Shown here: in pieces, positions 45,482 through 57,650 of the stretch
Layout of the letters: every line of letters begins with the position of its first letter
How positions within the stretch are numbered: the first letter of the stretch is position 1
Assembly (NCBI RefSeq): GCF_003573695.1
Contig: NC_039362.1
Coordinates: 17,752,063 to 17,816,062 of the forward strand
Source of the DNA: Papaver somniferum
Taxonomy: Eukaryota > Streptophyta > Magnoliopsida > Ranunculales > Papaveraceae
DNA: 64,000 nt
Reading direction: 5' to 3'
The notes under the pieces: generated by a model
The model's database searches: none
Seen by the model: only the letters and a program-made list of their open reading frames with translations
What the model was told of the DNA's origin: nothing
Made by a program: the position numbers and the translations under genes

Positions 45482-46213
45482 GCGCCTTAATTAACATTTT
45501 TTTATTATTATTTTTCTTCCTATTTTGCATAGGTTCATCATTCCTTCGTATTTTGGGATGCTCGTTTGTGCATTCAGGTGCTCGTTAGTGTGTTATTGCT
45601 GAATACACTTGCACCATTTTGGTCGGGGCTTACTCGATAGCGGCTCAGATGCCCGTACTTTGAATATTTATCGCTAACCCATGGAATTCTGCTGGGAAGA
45701 ACCATGAAATGAAGTAATGGAATATTATGAAGAACGTAGAATATTTTCTAGGGATTCAGTTAATGAATCTAATGATTTAGAAATAATTAATTGATGGCTC
45801 TATACTAGCACGATCGTCTAGGAGCATTAATTAATCAAGAATTGAGCGATATGAGCTTGTTGAAGCGTCATATTTCTTTTATATAGTCAGGGAAAATATT
45901 GTTACATCCTGAAGACGTTATTACTCTATACTAGCAGGCAAGCTTTCTAGGAGCCGTCCAATCGTTCGATTTTATATAGAAGTAATTACTGAAATTGCTC
46001 AATATTTATGATATGTCGTTGCCTCATTTGAGAGACTGCATATTCATATGCTCTGAGAGACAGTATTCCCAGTCAGAGGTTCTTGCGGCACGAGATTTCA
46101 TGCTTCGATGAGAGACATGAGCCTCAATACTCATCTGATTGCTGGATCATGAGTATGTACAATTATGGTTTTACGATTTTAGCCTTTGTCGAAAATCCAC
46201 CATCTACACAATG

Positions 46214-46357
46214 TTTCTAAACATTTTTGCGGCAACACTCGCGTACTGAAATCACATGGACAGAAAAGAGAATGGAAATAGAATATTGAAGTGTGAAAAT
46301 GTTGAGTAAAGCGAAAGATGTTACCCACAATACTTGTATGAATGTCGTCAAAGGATT

Positions 46358-46393
<36 letters not shown>

Positions 46394-47361
46394 GCGCAAC
46401 AGTTGAGATAAGCACCCATTTAACTCGACAACATGATTAGATACCCTAAGCGCATATTTCTTTTCAGCAATTATGTGATAGTTCCCATGGATCCTGCGTT
46501 CCATGCTTGTTTAGGCGACGGAGACAGGGAAAACGTTTCACACATACTTCTATCCAAGTGGCAAGAACCTCATCGAGTCTTTTTGACTTGCTAAATAATG
46601 ATGATAGTTTTCACTCATTTCATCGACCACATGATTAATTTCCATGCATCTGGTAGTTCTAAGACTCTCAGTTAATCTTCTTCAAACATCCTTGAAAGAC
46701 GATGATGGTAATCTTACACATACCACTAGTTCCAAGTAATTCTCAAGTGATTATTAATCAATACGAAACATCCCAAGTTAGCATCAAATGACTGTCTCAC
46801 ACAAATCATGTAAGATGTACGAGGTTATTTCACATGGCTAATGTCGGTATATGAAGACGAGCCTTTTATATATTTTTGATTTTTGACTCACTCTTTCTGA
46901 GTGTAAGACAATTGTCTGATGGGGCTTTTTTATATACTCAAACAATGATTACCTTGCTAGAACATCCATGGCAGTAATAGGATCACACCAAATCACTCAG
47001 AGAAACATATAACTACAAAAATAAAAAGAAAGCGATTCAATGATGATTAATTGCGAGAACTAATTTTCCAACGACTACCATGCCATTTCTAGCATCTGAG
47101 TTTCACATTCAATTATGAACGTATATAATTAAGGATTGTAGAATGATATAATGGGAATCAAGCTATAGCCGTAAGAATTGCTTCAACCTAAAAAGGTTTA
47201 ATGTCATCCTAAATAACTTACAAATAACTCTAAAAGAAGTCTCAAGTATGCAAGAAATCAAAGAGTTCTTTTTTATGCACACTAAAAATGGTCTAAGAAA
47301 GTGAATACTAAATTATATACTAGCCAAACATGCTTAACTACTCCCCACACTTAAACTCAAC
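46214..47361 (-). other. Internal 3' region of the Athila-like remnant (right piece)
   Basis: No supported gene. It continues the remnant interrupted at 11376, and near its right end the minus strand has CAATGTTGAGTTTAAGTGTGGGG, the motif of the same class as at 2371 and 27958. A TA microsatellite lies at 46365-46393. It ends abruptly where the tandem array begins. Confidence 0.55.
46365..46393. repeat. (TA)n microsatellite
   Basis: About 14 TA units, read directly. Confidence 0.9.
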
Positions 47362-48148
47362 ATTGGAAAGGGAGGAGGAAGAGTACCACACCAGAATCAC
47401 TTGTCGAATAGAAAGAAATAAGGAATCTTGAAGTACAACTCTTCCACAACAACAACCTAAGTCATAAATACAATCTCCTTTTTCATCTTAAAAAAGAAAT
47501 AGAAAGGGAAGAAGAAGTGAAAAAGGAGGAGAAGGAGATGGTGTAGAGAAGGATAATATCCTATCAAATCAGAAGAATATTACGCCGGAATCATAGGATC
47601 CTTCTAACATTCCATAAGAAGAATCTTAATAACTAACATAACGGCCTTTGAAATCTCCAAAAGACGATAAAAAAAATAAGAAACGAAAATGAATGAGAAG
47701 TTGAAAACGCAGATAAAGGAGATGGTGCATAAAAAGAGATCAAAAAAATAAGAAAAAAAGTTCATGAGAATTTATAGTTGAAATAAATGGGTTTGATAAC
47801 AAGTTTTTTGATGATGGCTCCCAACATGAAAATGTTGAATATACTACTGATGAAGAGGTAAGTGTATAATGATATATTAATGCTCATTTTTTTCTTCAAT
47901 TTATCTAAGAATATTAATGTTCAATTTGGTTATCATATTCGATCATTTTGACTTTGTATTGTTTGTCATTTTCAATAATTTCATAACAGATCTCCACAGA
48001 AAGATTATCCAATCTGCATCTAATTGAATTTTACTTTAGATATAGAAGTAAACTACAACAAAGAATATTCTCTCATTTCATTACTGCATCAACATTAATC
48101 CAGATTGTATTGGTATTCAATGAAATACATACCCAAGTTCTAATCTGA
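47362..48148 (+). pseudogene. Tandem unit 1: degenerate two-exon gene
   Basis: Exon 1 is 47362-47857 and its start codon is mutated (ATTGG where unit 2 has ATGGGG). The intron is 47858-47989 (GTAAGT...TTCATAACAG), the only unit with a clean splice pair. Exon 2 is 47990-48148, 52 codons plus TGA, from ISTERLSNLHLIEFYFRYRS to THTQVLI-like end (NEIHTQVLI). Both exons are phase 0. Exon 1 is Lys/Glu/Gln-rich and ends GFDNKFFDDGS...YTTDEE. Many in-frame stops lie in exon 1. I do not recognise the family. Confidence 0.6.
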
Positions 48149-48480
48149 TGAAAATTACTTAGTTAAATTTAATGATCTAAGACAAGAAATTTAATAAGTG
48201 AATGTTGTTTTTATTTTTTGGGTTTCTTTCTTTACTTTATGTTTAACTGTAATAAATAAAGTTTTTCACATAAAAAAAGGACAAGGGAACATAGTTTCTG
48301 AGAAGTGAGAGAAACAAAGAATATTGGAAAATTCTACACCTCACAGTATCTTTTCCTCTTCTTCTTCTTGAATCTGGTTTAGGGTTAAGAACCTCCACCA
48401 ACCATCTAAGTAAATAAATCTTGGAGATTCTTAGTTATCTCTGTTAATCATATACTCGATTTATCATCTTAATCATTTTA

Positions 48481-49259
48481 ATGGGGAAAGGGAGGAGGAA
48501 GAGTACCACACCGGAATCACTGGATAGAATAGAAAGAGATAAGGAATCTAGAAGTCCAACTCTTCCACAACAACAACCTAAGTCAGAAACACAATCTCCT
48601 TTGTCACCTTAAAAAAGAAATAAAAAGAGAAGAAAAAGTGAAAAAGGAGGAGAAGGAGATGGTGTAGAGAAGGCTAATGTCCTAGCAGATCAGAAGAATA
48701 TTACATCAGAATCATAGGATCCATCTAATATTCCATAAGCACAATCTCAATAACCAACATAACGGCCTTTGAAATCTCAAAAAAATGATTAAAAAAAAGA
48801 AGAAAATCAATGAGAAGTTGAAAAAAGCAGATAAAGAAGATGCAACAAAAAAGGAGATCAGAAAAATAAGCAAAAGGTTCAGGAGAATTTTGTAGTTGAA
48901 ATAAGTGAGTTTGATAACAAGTTTTTTGATGATGGCTCCGAACATCAAAATGTTGAATATACTACCGATGAAGAGGTAAGTGTCTAATATTAATGCTCAT
49001 TTTTTTCCTATTTATGTAAGAATATTAATGTTCAATTTGGTTAAAATATTCGATCATTCTGACTTTGTTTTGTTTGTCATTTTCAATAAATTCAAAAAAG
49101 ACCTCCGGAAAGAGATTCCCAAATCCATATCTAATTGAATTTTACTCTAGATATAAAAGTAAACTACAACAAAAAATATTCTCTCATTTCATTACTACAT
49201 CAATATTAATCCATATTATATTGGTATTCAATGAAATACATACCCAAGTTCTAATCTGA
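48481..49259 (+). pseudogene. Tandem unit 2: degenerate two-exon gene
   Basis: Exon 1 starts ATG at 48481: MGKGRRKSTTPESLDRIERD, then a Ser/Pro/Gln stretch, and meets TAA at codon 44 (48610-48612). The frame is readable onward through GGEGDGVEKANVLADQKN with further stops. The donor GTAAGT is at 48976, and the acceptor would be AAAAAAG at 49100. Exon 2 (49101-49259) is open: TSGKRFPNPYLIEFYSRYKS to FNEIHTQVLI. Basic N terminus, acidic end of exon 1, hydrophobic end of exon 2. Confidence 0.6.
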
Positions 49260-49588
49260 TGAAAATTACTTAGTTAATTTAATGATCTGAGACATGAAAT
49301 TTAACAAGTGAATGTTGTTCTTCTTTTTATGATTTTTTCTTTGCTTTACGTTTGACTGGAATAAATAAAGTTTTTCACATAAAAAAGACAAGGAAACATA
49401 GTTTTCGAGAGGGTGAGAGAAACAAATAAAGATGGAAAATTCTTAACCTCACAGTATCTTTTCCTCTTCTTCTGCTTGAATCCAGTTTAGGGTTAAGAAA
49501 CTCCACCAACCATCTAATAAAATAAATCTTGGCATTTTTTAGTTATCTTTGTTAATTATACACTCGATTTCTCATCTTAATCATTGTA

Positions 49589-50376
49589 ATGGGGAAAGGG
49601 AGGAAGAAGAGTACCACACCAGACTCACTGGATTGAATAGAAAGAGATAAGGAATCTAGAAGTCCAAATCTTCCACAACAACAACTTAATCCATAAACAA
49701 AATTCCTTTGTCACCCGAAAAAAGAAATAAAATATAAGAAGAAGTGAAAAAGGAGGAGAAGGAGATGGTATAGATAAGCTAATATCCTATCAGATCAGAA
49801 GAATATTATACCAGAATCATAGGATCCATCTTATATTCCAAAAGAACAATCTCAATAACCAACATAACGGCCTTTGAGATCTCCAAAAAATGATAAAAAG
49901 AAAATAAGAAACGAAAATCAATGAGAAGTTGAAAAAGCAGATAAAAGAGATGCTACAAAAAAGGAGATCAGAAAAATAAGCAAAAGGTTCAGGAGAATTT
50001 TATAGTTGAAATAAGTGGTTCTGATAACAAGATTTTTGATGATGGCTCCGAACATGAAAATGTTGAATATACAACTGATGAAGTGGTAAGTGTCTAATGA
50101 TATATTAATGGTCAGTTTTTTTCTACTTATCTAAGAATATTAATGTTCAATTTGGTTATAATATTCGATCATTGTGATTTTGTGTTTTTTGTCATTTTCA
50201 ATAATTTCAAAACGGACCTCCACAGAAAGATTTTCCAATCCGCATCTAATTGAATTTTACTCTAGATATAGAAGTAAACTACAACAAAAAAAGTATTCTC
50301 TCATTTCATTACTACATCAACATTAATCCAGATTGTATTGGTATCCAATGAAATACATAACCAGGTTCTAATCTGA
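49589..50376 (+). pseudogene. Tandem unit 3: degenerate two-exon gene
   Basis: ATG at 49589 with the same MGKGRKKSTTP-like start. Stops occur at the same codons as in units 1 and 2. Donor GTAAGT at 50086. The acceptor AG has become GG (AACGG before 50216). Exon 2 (50216-50376) has a two-base gain in its A-run and is shifted. Confidence 0.55.
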
Positions 50377-50713
50377 TGAAAATTACTTAGTTAAATTTAA
50401 TGATCTGAGATAAGACATTTAATAAGTAAATGTTGTTTTTCTTTTTAGGGTTTCTTTCTTCACTTTGCGTTTAACTGGAATAAATAAAGTTTTTCACTTT
50501 AAAAAAATACAAGGGAACATAGTTTTTGAGAGAGTGAGAGTAACATATAAAGATGGAACATTATTAACAGTATCTTTTCCTCTTCTTCTTGAATCCAGTT
50601 TAGGGTCAAGAACAAGAGTTTCTCTCGACCAACCATCTAAGAAAAAAAAACTTGTCGGTTCTTAGTTATCTCTGCTAATAATATACTCGAGTTTTCATCT
50701 TCATCATTTTAAT

Positions 50714-51515
50714 ATGGAAAGGGAAGAGGAAGAGTACCATACCAGAATCACTGGATCGAATAGAAAGAGATACGGAATCTAGAAGCTCAACTCTTCCACA
50801 ACAAAAACCTAAGTCAGAAACACAATCTCCTTTGTCACCTTAAAAAAAATATAGATAGAGAATAATAAGTAAAAAAAAAAAGATTGAAGGAGATGGTGTA
50901 GAGAAGGATAATATCCTATCAGATCAGAAGAATATTACACCAGAATCACATGATCCATTTAATATTCCATAAGAACAATATCAATCACCAACACAACGGC
51001 CTTTGAAATCTCTTAAAAGCGATAACAAGAAAATAAGAAACAAAAATCAAGGAAAAGTTGAAAAAGCATATAAAGGAGATGATGCAAAAAAGGCTAACAA
51101 GAAAAGAGATCAGAAAAACAAGCAAAAGGTTCAGGAGAATTTTATAGTTGAAATAAGCGGGTTTGATAACAAGTATTTTGATGATGGCTCCGAACATGAA
51201 AATGTTAAATATACTACTGATGAAGATGTAAGTGTCTAATGATATATATCTCAATTTTTTTTATACTTTTCTAAGAATATTAATGTTCAATTTGGTTACA
51301 ATATTCAATCATTTTGACTTTGTTTTCTTTGTCATTTTCAATAATTTCAAAACGGATCACCACAGAGAGATTTCTTAATCCACATCAAATTGAATTTTAC
51401 TCTAGATATAGAATTAAACTACAACAAAAAAATATTATCTCCTTTCATTACTACATCAACATTAATCCAGATTGTATTGGTATTTAATGAAATACATAAC
51501 CAGGTTCTAATATGA
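50714..51515 (+). pseudogene. Tandem unit 4: least degenerate exon 1 end
   Basis: The start region has lost two G residues (frameshift after ATG at 50714). But the second half of exon 1 is open from 51003: LKSDNKKIRNKNQGKVEKAYKGDD..., with KKRDQKNKQKVQENFIVEISGFDNKYFDDGSEHENV to the donor GTAAGT at 51228. Where units 1-3 have TAA or TAG, this unit keeps sense codons at several places (for example ACACAACGG against ACATAACGG), so it is nearest the ancestral gene. The acceptor is again GG (before 51356). Confidence 0.6.
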
Positions 51516-51810
51516 CGAAAATTACTTAGTTAAATTTAGTGATTTGAGACAAGACATTTAATAAGTGAATGTTGTTTTTCTTTTTAAGGTTTTAAGTTTA
51601 CCGGAAAAAATAAAATGTTTCAAAAAAGAAAAAAAAAGACAAGGGAACATGCTTTGAGTGAGAGTGAGAGAAACAGAGAGATGGAAAATTCTTTAACCTC
51701 ACATTATCTTTTTCTCTTCTCTACTTGAATCCAGCTTAGGGTTAACAAGAAGAGCTTCTCTTCACCAACCATCTAAGAAATTAAATCTTGGCGGTTTTGA
51801 TTATCTTTCA

Positions 51811-53712
51811 TGTATAACAAAGCGTAGATTATTATTATTATAATATTAATTATTCTTATATATCATATACGCACCAAAGAAAAACACAATGTGTATACAT
51901 GTCTTAAAATATATGTTTAAACATGTGTTATGAAAATGCAAAAATGTACCAAATGTTCATCAAGTTTTATTACTTTTACATATTTTATTTAATATAATTT
52001 TGGATACATATTTTATTCGTATTACACTTTGATATACAATAACATACTTAATCATATTGTTTTTATTATAATATCATTAATCTTATATAGAGGAAAGTTC
52101 TTTAAGACAAGATCAGAACCATAGATGTAAGTCTTTTATACTAAACCAGTTAACTATTTACATAATTAAATTCTCAAAAATATCGTTAAAAACAATTGTA
52201 CTTCATTCCTTAAGGGTCTGTACAATATTAAAAAGTTCACCACCAATAACCAATGTTTCATTTCCATGCTTAAAACTATATAGGTAACTGACTATGTTAT
52301 TTCTTGAGGAGTGAAATTTCTTCTAATAATTGCTTTTTCAAAATTTTATGTTCACCTCACTAAAAATATATAAATAAATAGTTATCTTCCGGTATCCAAA
52401 TTGAATATGAATGACATACTCCTCGGGAAAGATTTTTTTCCAAAAAATATTTTATGACATTCATATGAGGTGCAAGAAGTTACTCTATATGACAATCTAC
52501 TGATAAAAGTATGCAGATAAGTAAGCCATTAGCATCAGAATAGGTCAACCCGATGAACCTCAACTCCATGAAGATTTTTGACATAAAATTTTCTAGTCAT
52601 TTCACCACGAGCAACAACATATGTGGATGTGCAATAATTCCTTTAAAAAATGAATAATTATAACCATTTGGATTCCTTATATACATACAGTCTGAGAATC
52701 TATCATTGTGTCTTTTCCATGGGTCAATTTCCCTCGTTTTGTGAAAAAAAAATTATCGTCTTTCTTTCAATATTGAGTAATGTTAAATCTATATTTTCAT
52801 CAGATTTAACAATACTTCGGTAACAATAATCATTCGAAAACACCTTCAGGGCCATCGACACATGTTTGGTAGTAAAGATGTAATCCTTTTTTATTATAAC
52901 TCTTGTTCCAAGTGCATATCGAACTTCAGGATCTCCTCGGCAACCTCTTTTCGAGCTTGGTGAAAAATACTCACATCCTGATTATTCATTTGCACAACTT
53001 CATTTTAATCTATTTCTTCAAGTTTGTTTAGAGGAACACATATTTTCACAACAATATGCTTCATCTTTTTATAAAATGAGTCAGTTTTCTCCTCTAGAAT
53101 ATACTTTCCATTAAATTCTTTTTAAAAATAAAACCTATGCATATAATCCCTAATTTAAACTTCTTCTTTTTCTTCTTAATTTGATGAAAAATAATAGTTA
53201 ACTCAGAATAGGATAATAAAGTTTGCACTGAGAGATAACAAAATTTGTGATCAAAACCGGAGGATGGGTGGGGAGGGGAGGGGAGAAAAGGGGAATTTGC
53301 GGCGTTATAACTTATTGAGCCTTGACTCGATACGCACTAGTCCAACATGTATATTTTGAATAATTTTACACAGAGCAAAGAAAGAAAATACAATAGTGGT
53401 GTTAGAAATAAAAATGACCCTCAACCCGTTTTACTTGTTTGGACTTGGCTTGAAGTTCACTAAAAAAGTAAATTTAACTCAGTTTATTAAAATGACCCTT
53501 AAAAAGGAAGGACGAAATCTAAATAAAGATGCTTGATAATGTCATCAAATAATAGATTTCAATGGCACGAATACCTTTGTATGTTGAAACTCTATCTTCA
53601 AAGGTACAAATTGTCTAACAAACTTAAATATAATATATCACATAAATCATGCATCAAATTTGAAAATTTTACGCATTCTAAAAGCTTCTAGAGTGTTGAG
53701 TGCATCTGTTAC
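51811..53712. other. AT-rich DNA without recognised genes
   Basis: No ORF with coding character and no repeat family recognised. It contains one G-run motif at 53266-53293. It may be ordinary intergenic DNA or very old repeats. Confidence 0.5.
53266..53293 (+). other. G-quadruplex motif
   Basis: Five or more G-runs of 3-4 separated by one base (GGGTGGGGAGGGGAGGGG), plus a further GGGG after a GAAAA spacer. It satisfies the usual four-tract G4 pattern with very short loops, in otherwise AT-rich DNA. Confidence 0.75.
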
Positions 53713-56134
53713 TGTTAGAGCATTGCTCAGTCGAACTCGTATGCGTTGCTATCTCAAGCATGTTTGTCAATGTTAGTGGTCAAAACTATAAGTCTTGATT
53801 TTTAGTCTATTATAGCTAAGTCTCGTACTAGGATAGAAAGTGTAGTTGAGCTCAAGGACTTCATGGAGATTCATCATACAAGTAGAAGAACTACTCAAGG
53901 AACCGGTGGAACTTCTCGACAAAAAGGTATGTGAAGATTTGAACTTATCTGTCACTCAAAAGTCTATCTACTCTATATCCTACTTCTTGAGACAAAAATT
54001 CGTATGCTATATATATAGACTTAGATTATACACATTTGATATTTCGAGCCGAGTATACTTCTCCTATCTATATCTCAAAATATGTGTTGGTAAGATTTTC
54101 GCTTCGACCAAGTTTATCTTTACCTAGTGACGAAAGTCATGATATGTTTCAATCATCTTGAAAATTACTTTGACAAGAAATGGTGTAACAACTATATAAC
54201 GTCCTCTAAGAATGTTTCAATGATTGAAATGAGAGTTTAGATTACATAACCAATGATGGAAATAAGCATTGTTGTGGAAACACATTTATGTATAAGTCTT
54301 ATTCCTTGAACCAAAGTTTGCGAACTTTGTTGATCAAGAGAAACCAGAAGAATGGCTTGTTGCCAAGTCCGCGAACTGCCGAACTTCTCAACCCGAGAAA
54401 TTCTGCTGGAGTTGACAAACTAGTTGCGTGAGTACCCGTCCACGAACCCAGTCCGCGAACCGGTGGAAGGTCTCTTGCCGAGATTTTCTGCTGGAGTTTG
54501 TAAACTCTGCCGGTTGCTTAAGTCCGCGAACCTAGTGTGCGAGCTTAAGAAGGTTATATATCTGAAGATGATTTCTGAACTTAATCTTTAAAAAGACTAA
54601 GGAATGCAGTTTGCAAACCATGGCTATAAAAGTTGATGAACCGATTCAAGTGAATCAATTGTGTCTTGTTTAGTTACATAAGATTTCCTTACAATTAAAC
54701 AACTCTATAACTAGTTCATTTGAGTCATCTGAACTAGTTATGGTGAAGAAGAACATGCTTGATATGAAATTCTCATATGGCTAACCTTTTGGTTAACTAT
54801 TGTTGATCCAACAATGTACACGTTTGGGTACGGTTAACAAACCTAGAAGCGTGCAGTTCATTTGTGTATAACAAGCTAAGTTTTCGATCTAACGGTTGAG
54901 AAATATTAGCTTGAATCTAAATCAGGTTTTCATCTAACAGTGAATATTGATTGCTTTGTTACCAAGGCAAAACCTGATTTGAAAGACTATATAAAGGAGA
55001 CATCTAGTATTGTGCAAAACTAATCCCCACACCTTACGTGTGATACTAGTTTGCATATTAGAGTCGGTTCTCCTTTAACCTTTGGTTTTCTTCTTCTAAA
55101 ACCAGGTTAACGACTTAAAGACTTCATTGGGATTGTGAAGCCAGACCGATACTACTTTTACCGTAGTTGTGTGATATGATATTGCATCTTCTATCGTACG
55201 AGTACAATCAGATTGATTGGCTTGAGATTTGATATCTCCAATAGGCAAGATATAAAAAGTAATCACAAACATCTTCGTCTCATTTTTTGTGATTCCACAA
55301 CATCTTGTTTCGCTACCATACGATTAAGATTGTTGTGAGGTGATTGATTAATCTAGGATGTTCTTCGGGAATATAAGACTGGATTATCAATTGGTTTCTG
55401 TTCACCTTGATTATTATCAAAAGACGGAACAAAAACTTTAGGGTTTTTCTGTGGGATACAGATTGATCCTTTGATAGACTTGTCTGTTTGAGGCAGATTT
55501 TTTTATTGTCAAAGCCTGCGATTTTGGGTCGTATCAACTCTTAGTTGTGGGTGAGATTAGCTGAGGGAATCAAGTGCGCAGTATCCTTCTTGGATCAGAG
55601 GCATAGGGAGTACAACTGTACCTTGGATCAGTGGGAGACTGATTTGGGTTCAACTACAGTCCAGTCCGAAGTTAATACAGTTATTGAGTAGGCCAGTGTC
55701 TGTAGCGGCTTAATACAGTGTGTGTTCAATCTGGACTAGGTCCCGAGGTTTTTATGCATTTGCAGTTTCATCGTTGAAAAAATTTCTAGTGTCTGTGTTA
55801 TTTTAATTTCCACATTATATTATTTTATCTTTATAATTGAAATAATACAGGTTGTGCGTTAGATCAATCAATTGGAGAATCCGACCTAACGGTTGTTGAT
55901 TGATATTGATTGACACTTGGATATTGGTCTTTGGTACCATCCAAGTTATTCCTTGTATTTGATTAGTACTCGCAGTTTCTATTTGAGGAAATCAAATCAA
56001 GAGAGAGATACAAACTCGTTGATATACTTTTAATTGATTGAGTCTTGTTGATTCTATTAAAAGTATATTCGAGTTTGTCCATATAGATTGCTAAGCGAAA
56101 TATTGGGTGGTGTTGTTAGACCCCCGCTTTTTCA
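53713..56134 (+). mobile_element. Solo LTR of the TGTTAGAGC family, target duplication GTTAC
   Basis: 2422 bp from TGTTAGAGCATTGC to CCCCCGCTTTTTCA, flanked by GTTAC at 53708-53712 and 56135-56139 (perfect). There is no internal region. It contains a CCGCGAAC-repeat patch at 54320-54550 and a TATATAAAGGAGA box at about 54990. Relatives lie at 7583-8086 (start) and 63757-64000 (end). Confidence 0.9.
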
Positions 56135-56139
56135 GTTAC

Positions 56140-57098
56140 CCACAGTGTTAATTAACTTTCTATATGAGCTATACAATTCTCATTTGATTTCTTAAATATT
56201 TTTATGGGTAGAGACGAAATTAGTAGTGTATGTAGTCGTAAAAGACTATATGAAGAAAACTGAACGTAATAGCTACATACAATAATGTTAATGCTGATAA
56301 TACATGCTCTTATATTGATCTGGACAACAAATATATTATTGACTATGGTTGTTTTAAACGGGTATGATGAATTATTTTCTACGATTTCGAATTTGATTTT
56401 CAATTTTAATGGCGGTCTCTCTGGTCGTGGTTTAGATTTTTTGTGAGAGTTTTGGAGAAAAAGAAAAATAGCCGAAGAAGATGAAAGCCGATTTTGGAGA
56501 ATGAGGGTGATAATTGTATTTTGTGGATATTATGGGCTATTATTAAGTTGAAAGACGATTGTGAATAATGAGCGATAATCGTGTTTTAGGGATATTGTGG
56601 GAGATTATTTTAGTTTTCCCTACATTTAGGATTGTTTCTGAAATAGTTTAGGCTCATGGGAATAATATGCATATCAATATACCTAAACATAACTAATATC
56701 AAAATACATAGCTGGTAATAGGGTACAAATTTACAAGGAAAAGTACCAAAATCATATAAGACAAACTGGAAAATGCGTTACCTTGTATGGTTTTGGAACC
56801 CTCTCTGGTAAACTAGTACCCATTAGAAAAGTTGAAAAACTATTACAATAATTTTCAATATTATTGGGTAACATATTCTTAGTATGTTTATTATTTTCTC
56901 TATGCAACATATCACCATAGTAAAGTTAGATTTTAATTCGTATACCTTATTAGTTTTAATTTTCCTAAATCAATTTCATACTATTATCTTTTTTTTCCGT
57001 ATAGAATGTACAATAAAATATGTAACCTCTCAATAAAAATTCTCGGCCAGGAAATCCCGCTTTTTCTTAACAAGATTTTTCTGTATGACTCTATAAAT
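56140..57098. other. AT-rich DNA without recognised genes
   Basis: No convincing ORF or RNA gene. 56460-56620 has GGAGAATGAGGGTGATAAT-like repeats. It may be unique host DNA between elements. Confidence 0.45.
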
Positions 57099-57199
57099 AT
57101 TTTTTTTTTTGCTCAATCAATGTAAATTTTATTTATCTATGATTAAAACAAAAGAGATACAAAACAACCATTGAAGGTTATTTTACAAAGATGAAACTA

Positions 57200-57650
57200 C
57201 TAATAGAATCTATAGTAAGTTTGAGATGGGGATTCTAGTTTAATAGAACTACAATCTGTGTAGTGTTTTACAATGCCCATACTCAATCCACTACCTTGTT
57301 TTGCCATTTGATCAGCAGATAAGTTTATTTCTCTGTAACAATGTGTAAACTCTATGTTTCTGATGCTGTCATTTATTCTATTCCATCTAGCAGTGATGAA
57401 CCATGGCAAATTATTCTGTTGAAAGGAAAGAATAACAGCTTTTGAGTCAGACTGAAAAACTACTTCCATGTGATGTTTTTGCAGAGCCCATTCACCTGCA
57501 CAGATATAGTCATCAGTTCTGCAAAGTAATTAGTTGCAACACCAAGGCCACCAACAACTGCTATCATGAATTCACCACTTCCTCCATTTTTTTACTACAA
57601 AGCCATATCCATCTAAGCCTGGATTTCCTTTACTAGCACCATCATAACAT
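57200..57650 (-). pseudogene. L1 RNase H domain, fragmented
   Basis: ILICYDGASKGNPGLDGYGFVVKKW (first Asp; in the frame 57964-57572) begins the domain. The frame 57469-57200 holds MEVVFQSDSKAVILSFQQ (Asp) and HCYREINLSADQMAKQGS (last Asp). At least one frame change lies between. It is the non-specific RNase H common at the end of plant L1 ORF2 and in RVT_3 proteins. Confidence 0.8.

Larger units (their letters stand above)
11382..46208 (-). mobile_element. Tat-like Ty3/gypsy element, minus strand, hosting nested insertions
   Basis: The outer ends are TGTAGATGG at 11382 and CCATCTACA at 46208. They are flanked by CAATG at 11377-11381 and 46209-46213, a perfect 5-bp target duplication 35 kb apart. 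The minus-strand order is 5' LTR, primer site, gag remnant, protease, RT, RNase H, second RNase H, integrase, then a plus-strand antisense ORF and the 3' LTR. Two RNase H domains and an antisense ORF before the 3' LTR are known features of the Tat lineage. Every coding block is broken. The 5' LTR was split by a LINE that itself holds a 20-kb gypsy element. Confidence 0.8.
18537..46208 (-). repeat. 5' LTR of the Tat-like element, split by the LINE
   Basis: Two pieces, 18537-20387 and about 45043-46208, together roughly 3.0 kb. The inner end is TGTAGATGG at 18537 and the outer end CCATCTACA at 46208, so the LTR has 9-bp inverted termini. Both pieces carry GGGACCGG...CCGGTCCC hairpin units in the same orientation, which ties them together. 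TATAAATAAG in minus orientation at 18948-18957 is a candidate promoter box. Confidence 0.7.
47362..51810 (+). repeat. Four tandem 1.1-kb units, each with a small two-exon gene
   Basis: Unit starts (the ATG or its equivalent) are at 47362, 48481, 49589 and 50714, spacings 1119, 1108 and 1125. Each unit reads as exon 1 (~495-515 bp), a GTAAGT donor, an intron of about 130 bp, exon 2 (~160 bp), then about 330 bp of AT-rich 3' and 5' flanking DNA with AATAAATAAAG and TTTAGGGTTAAG blocks. The first unit starts exactly at its start codon, against the Athila-like DNA. Units are diverged from each other at many sites, so the amplification is not very recent. Confidence 0.85.

Noticed and set aside
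46179..46504. ORFs with runs of Ile-Tyr
   Set aside because: They translate the TA microsatellite.
57091..57110. Target duplication for the minus-strand L1
   Set aside because: I compared the bases beside the poly(T) with those beyond 60880 and found no convincing match.
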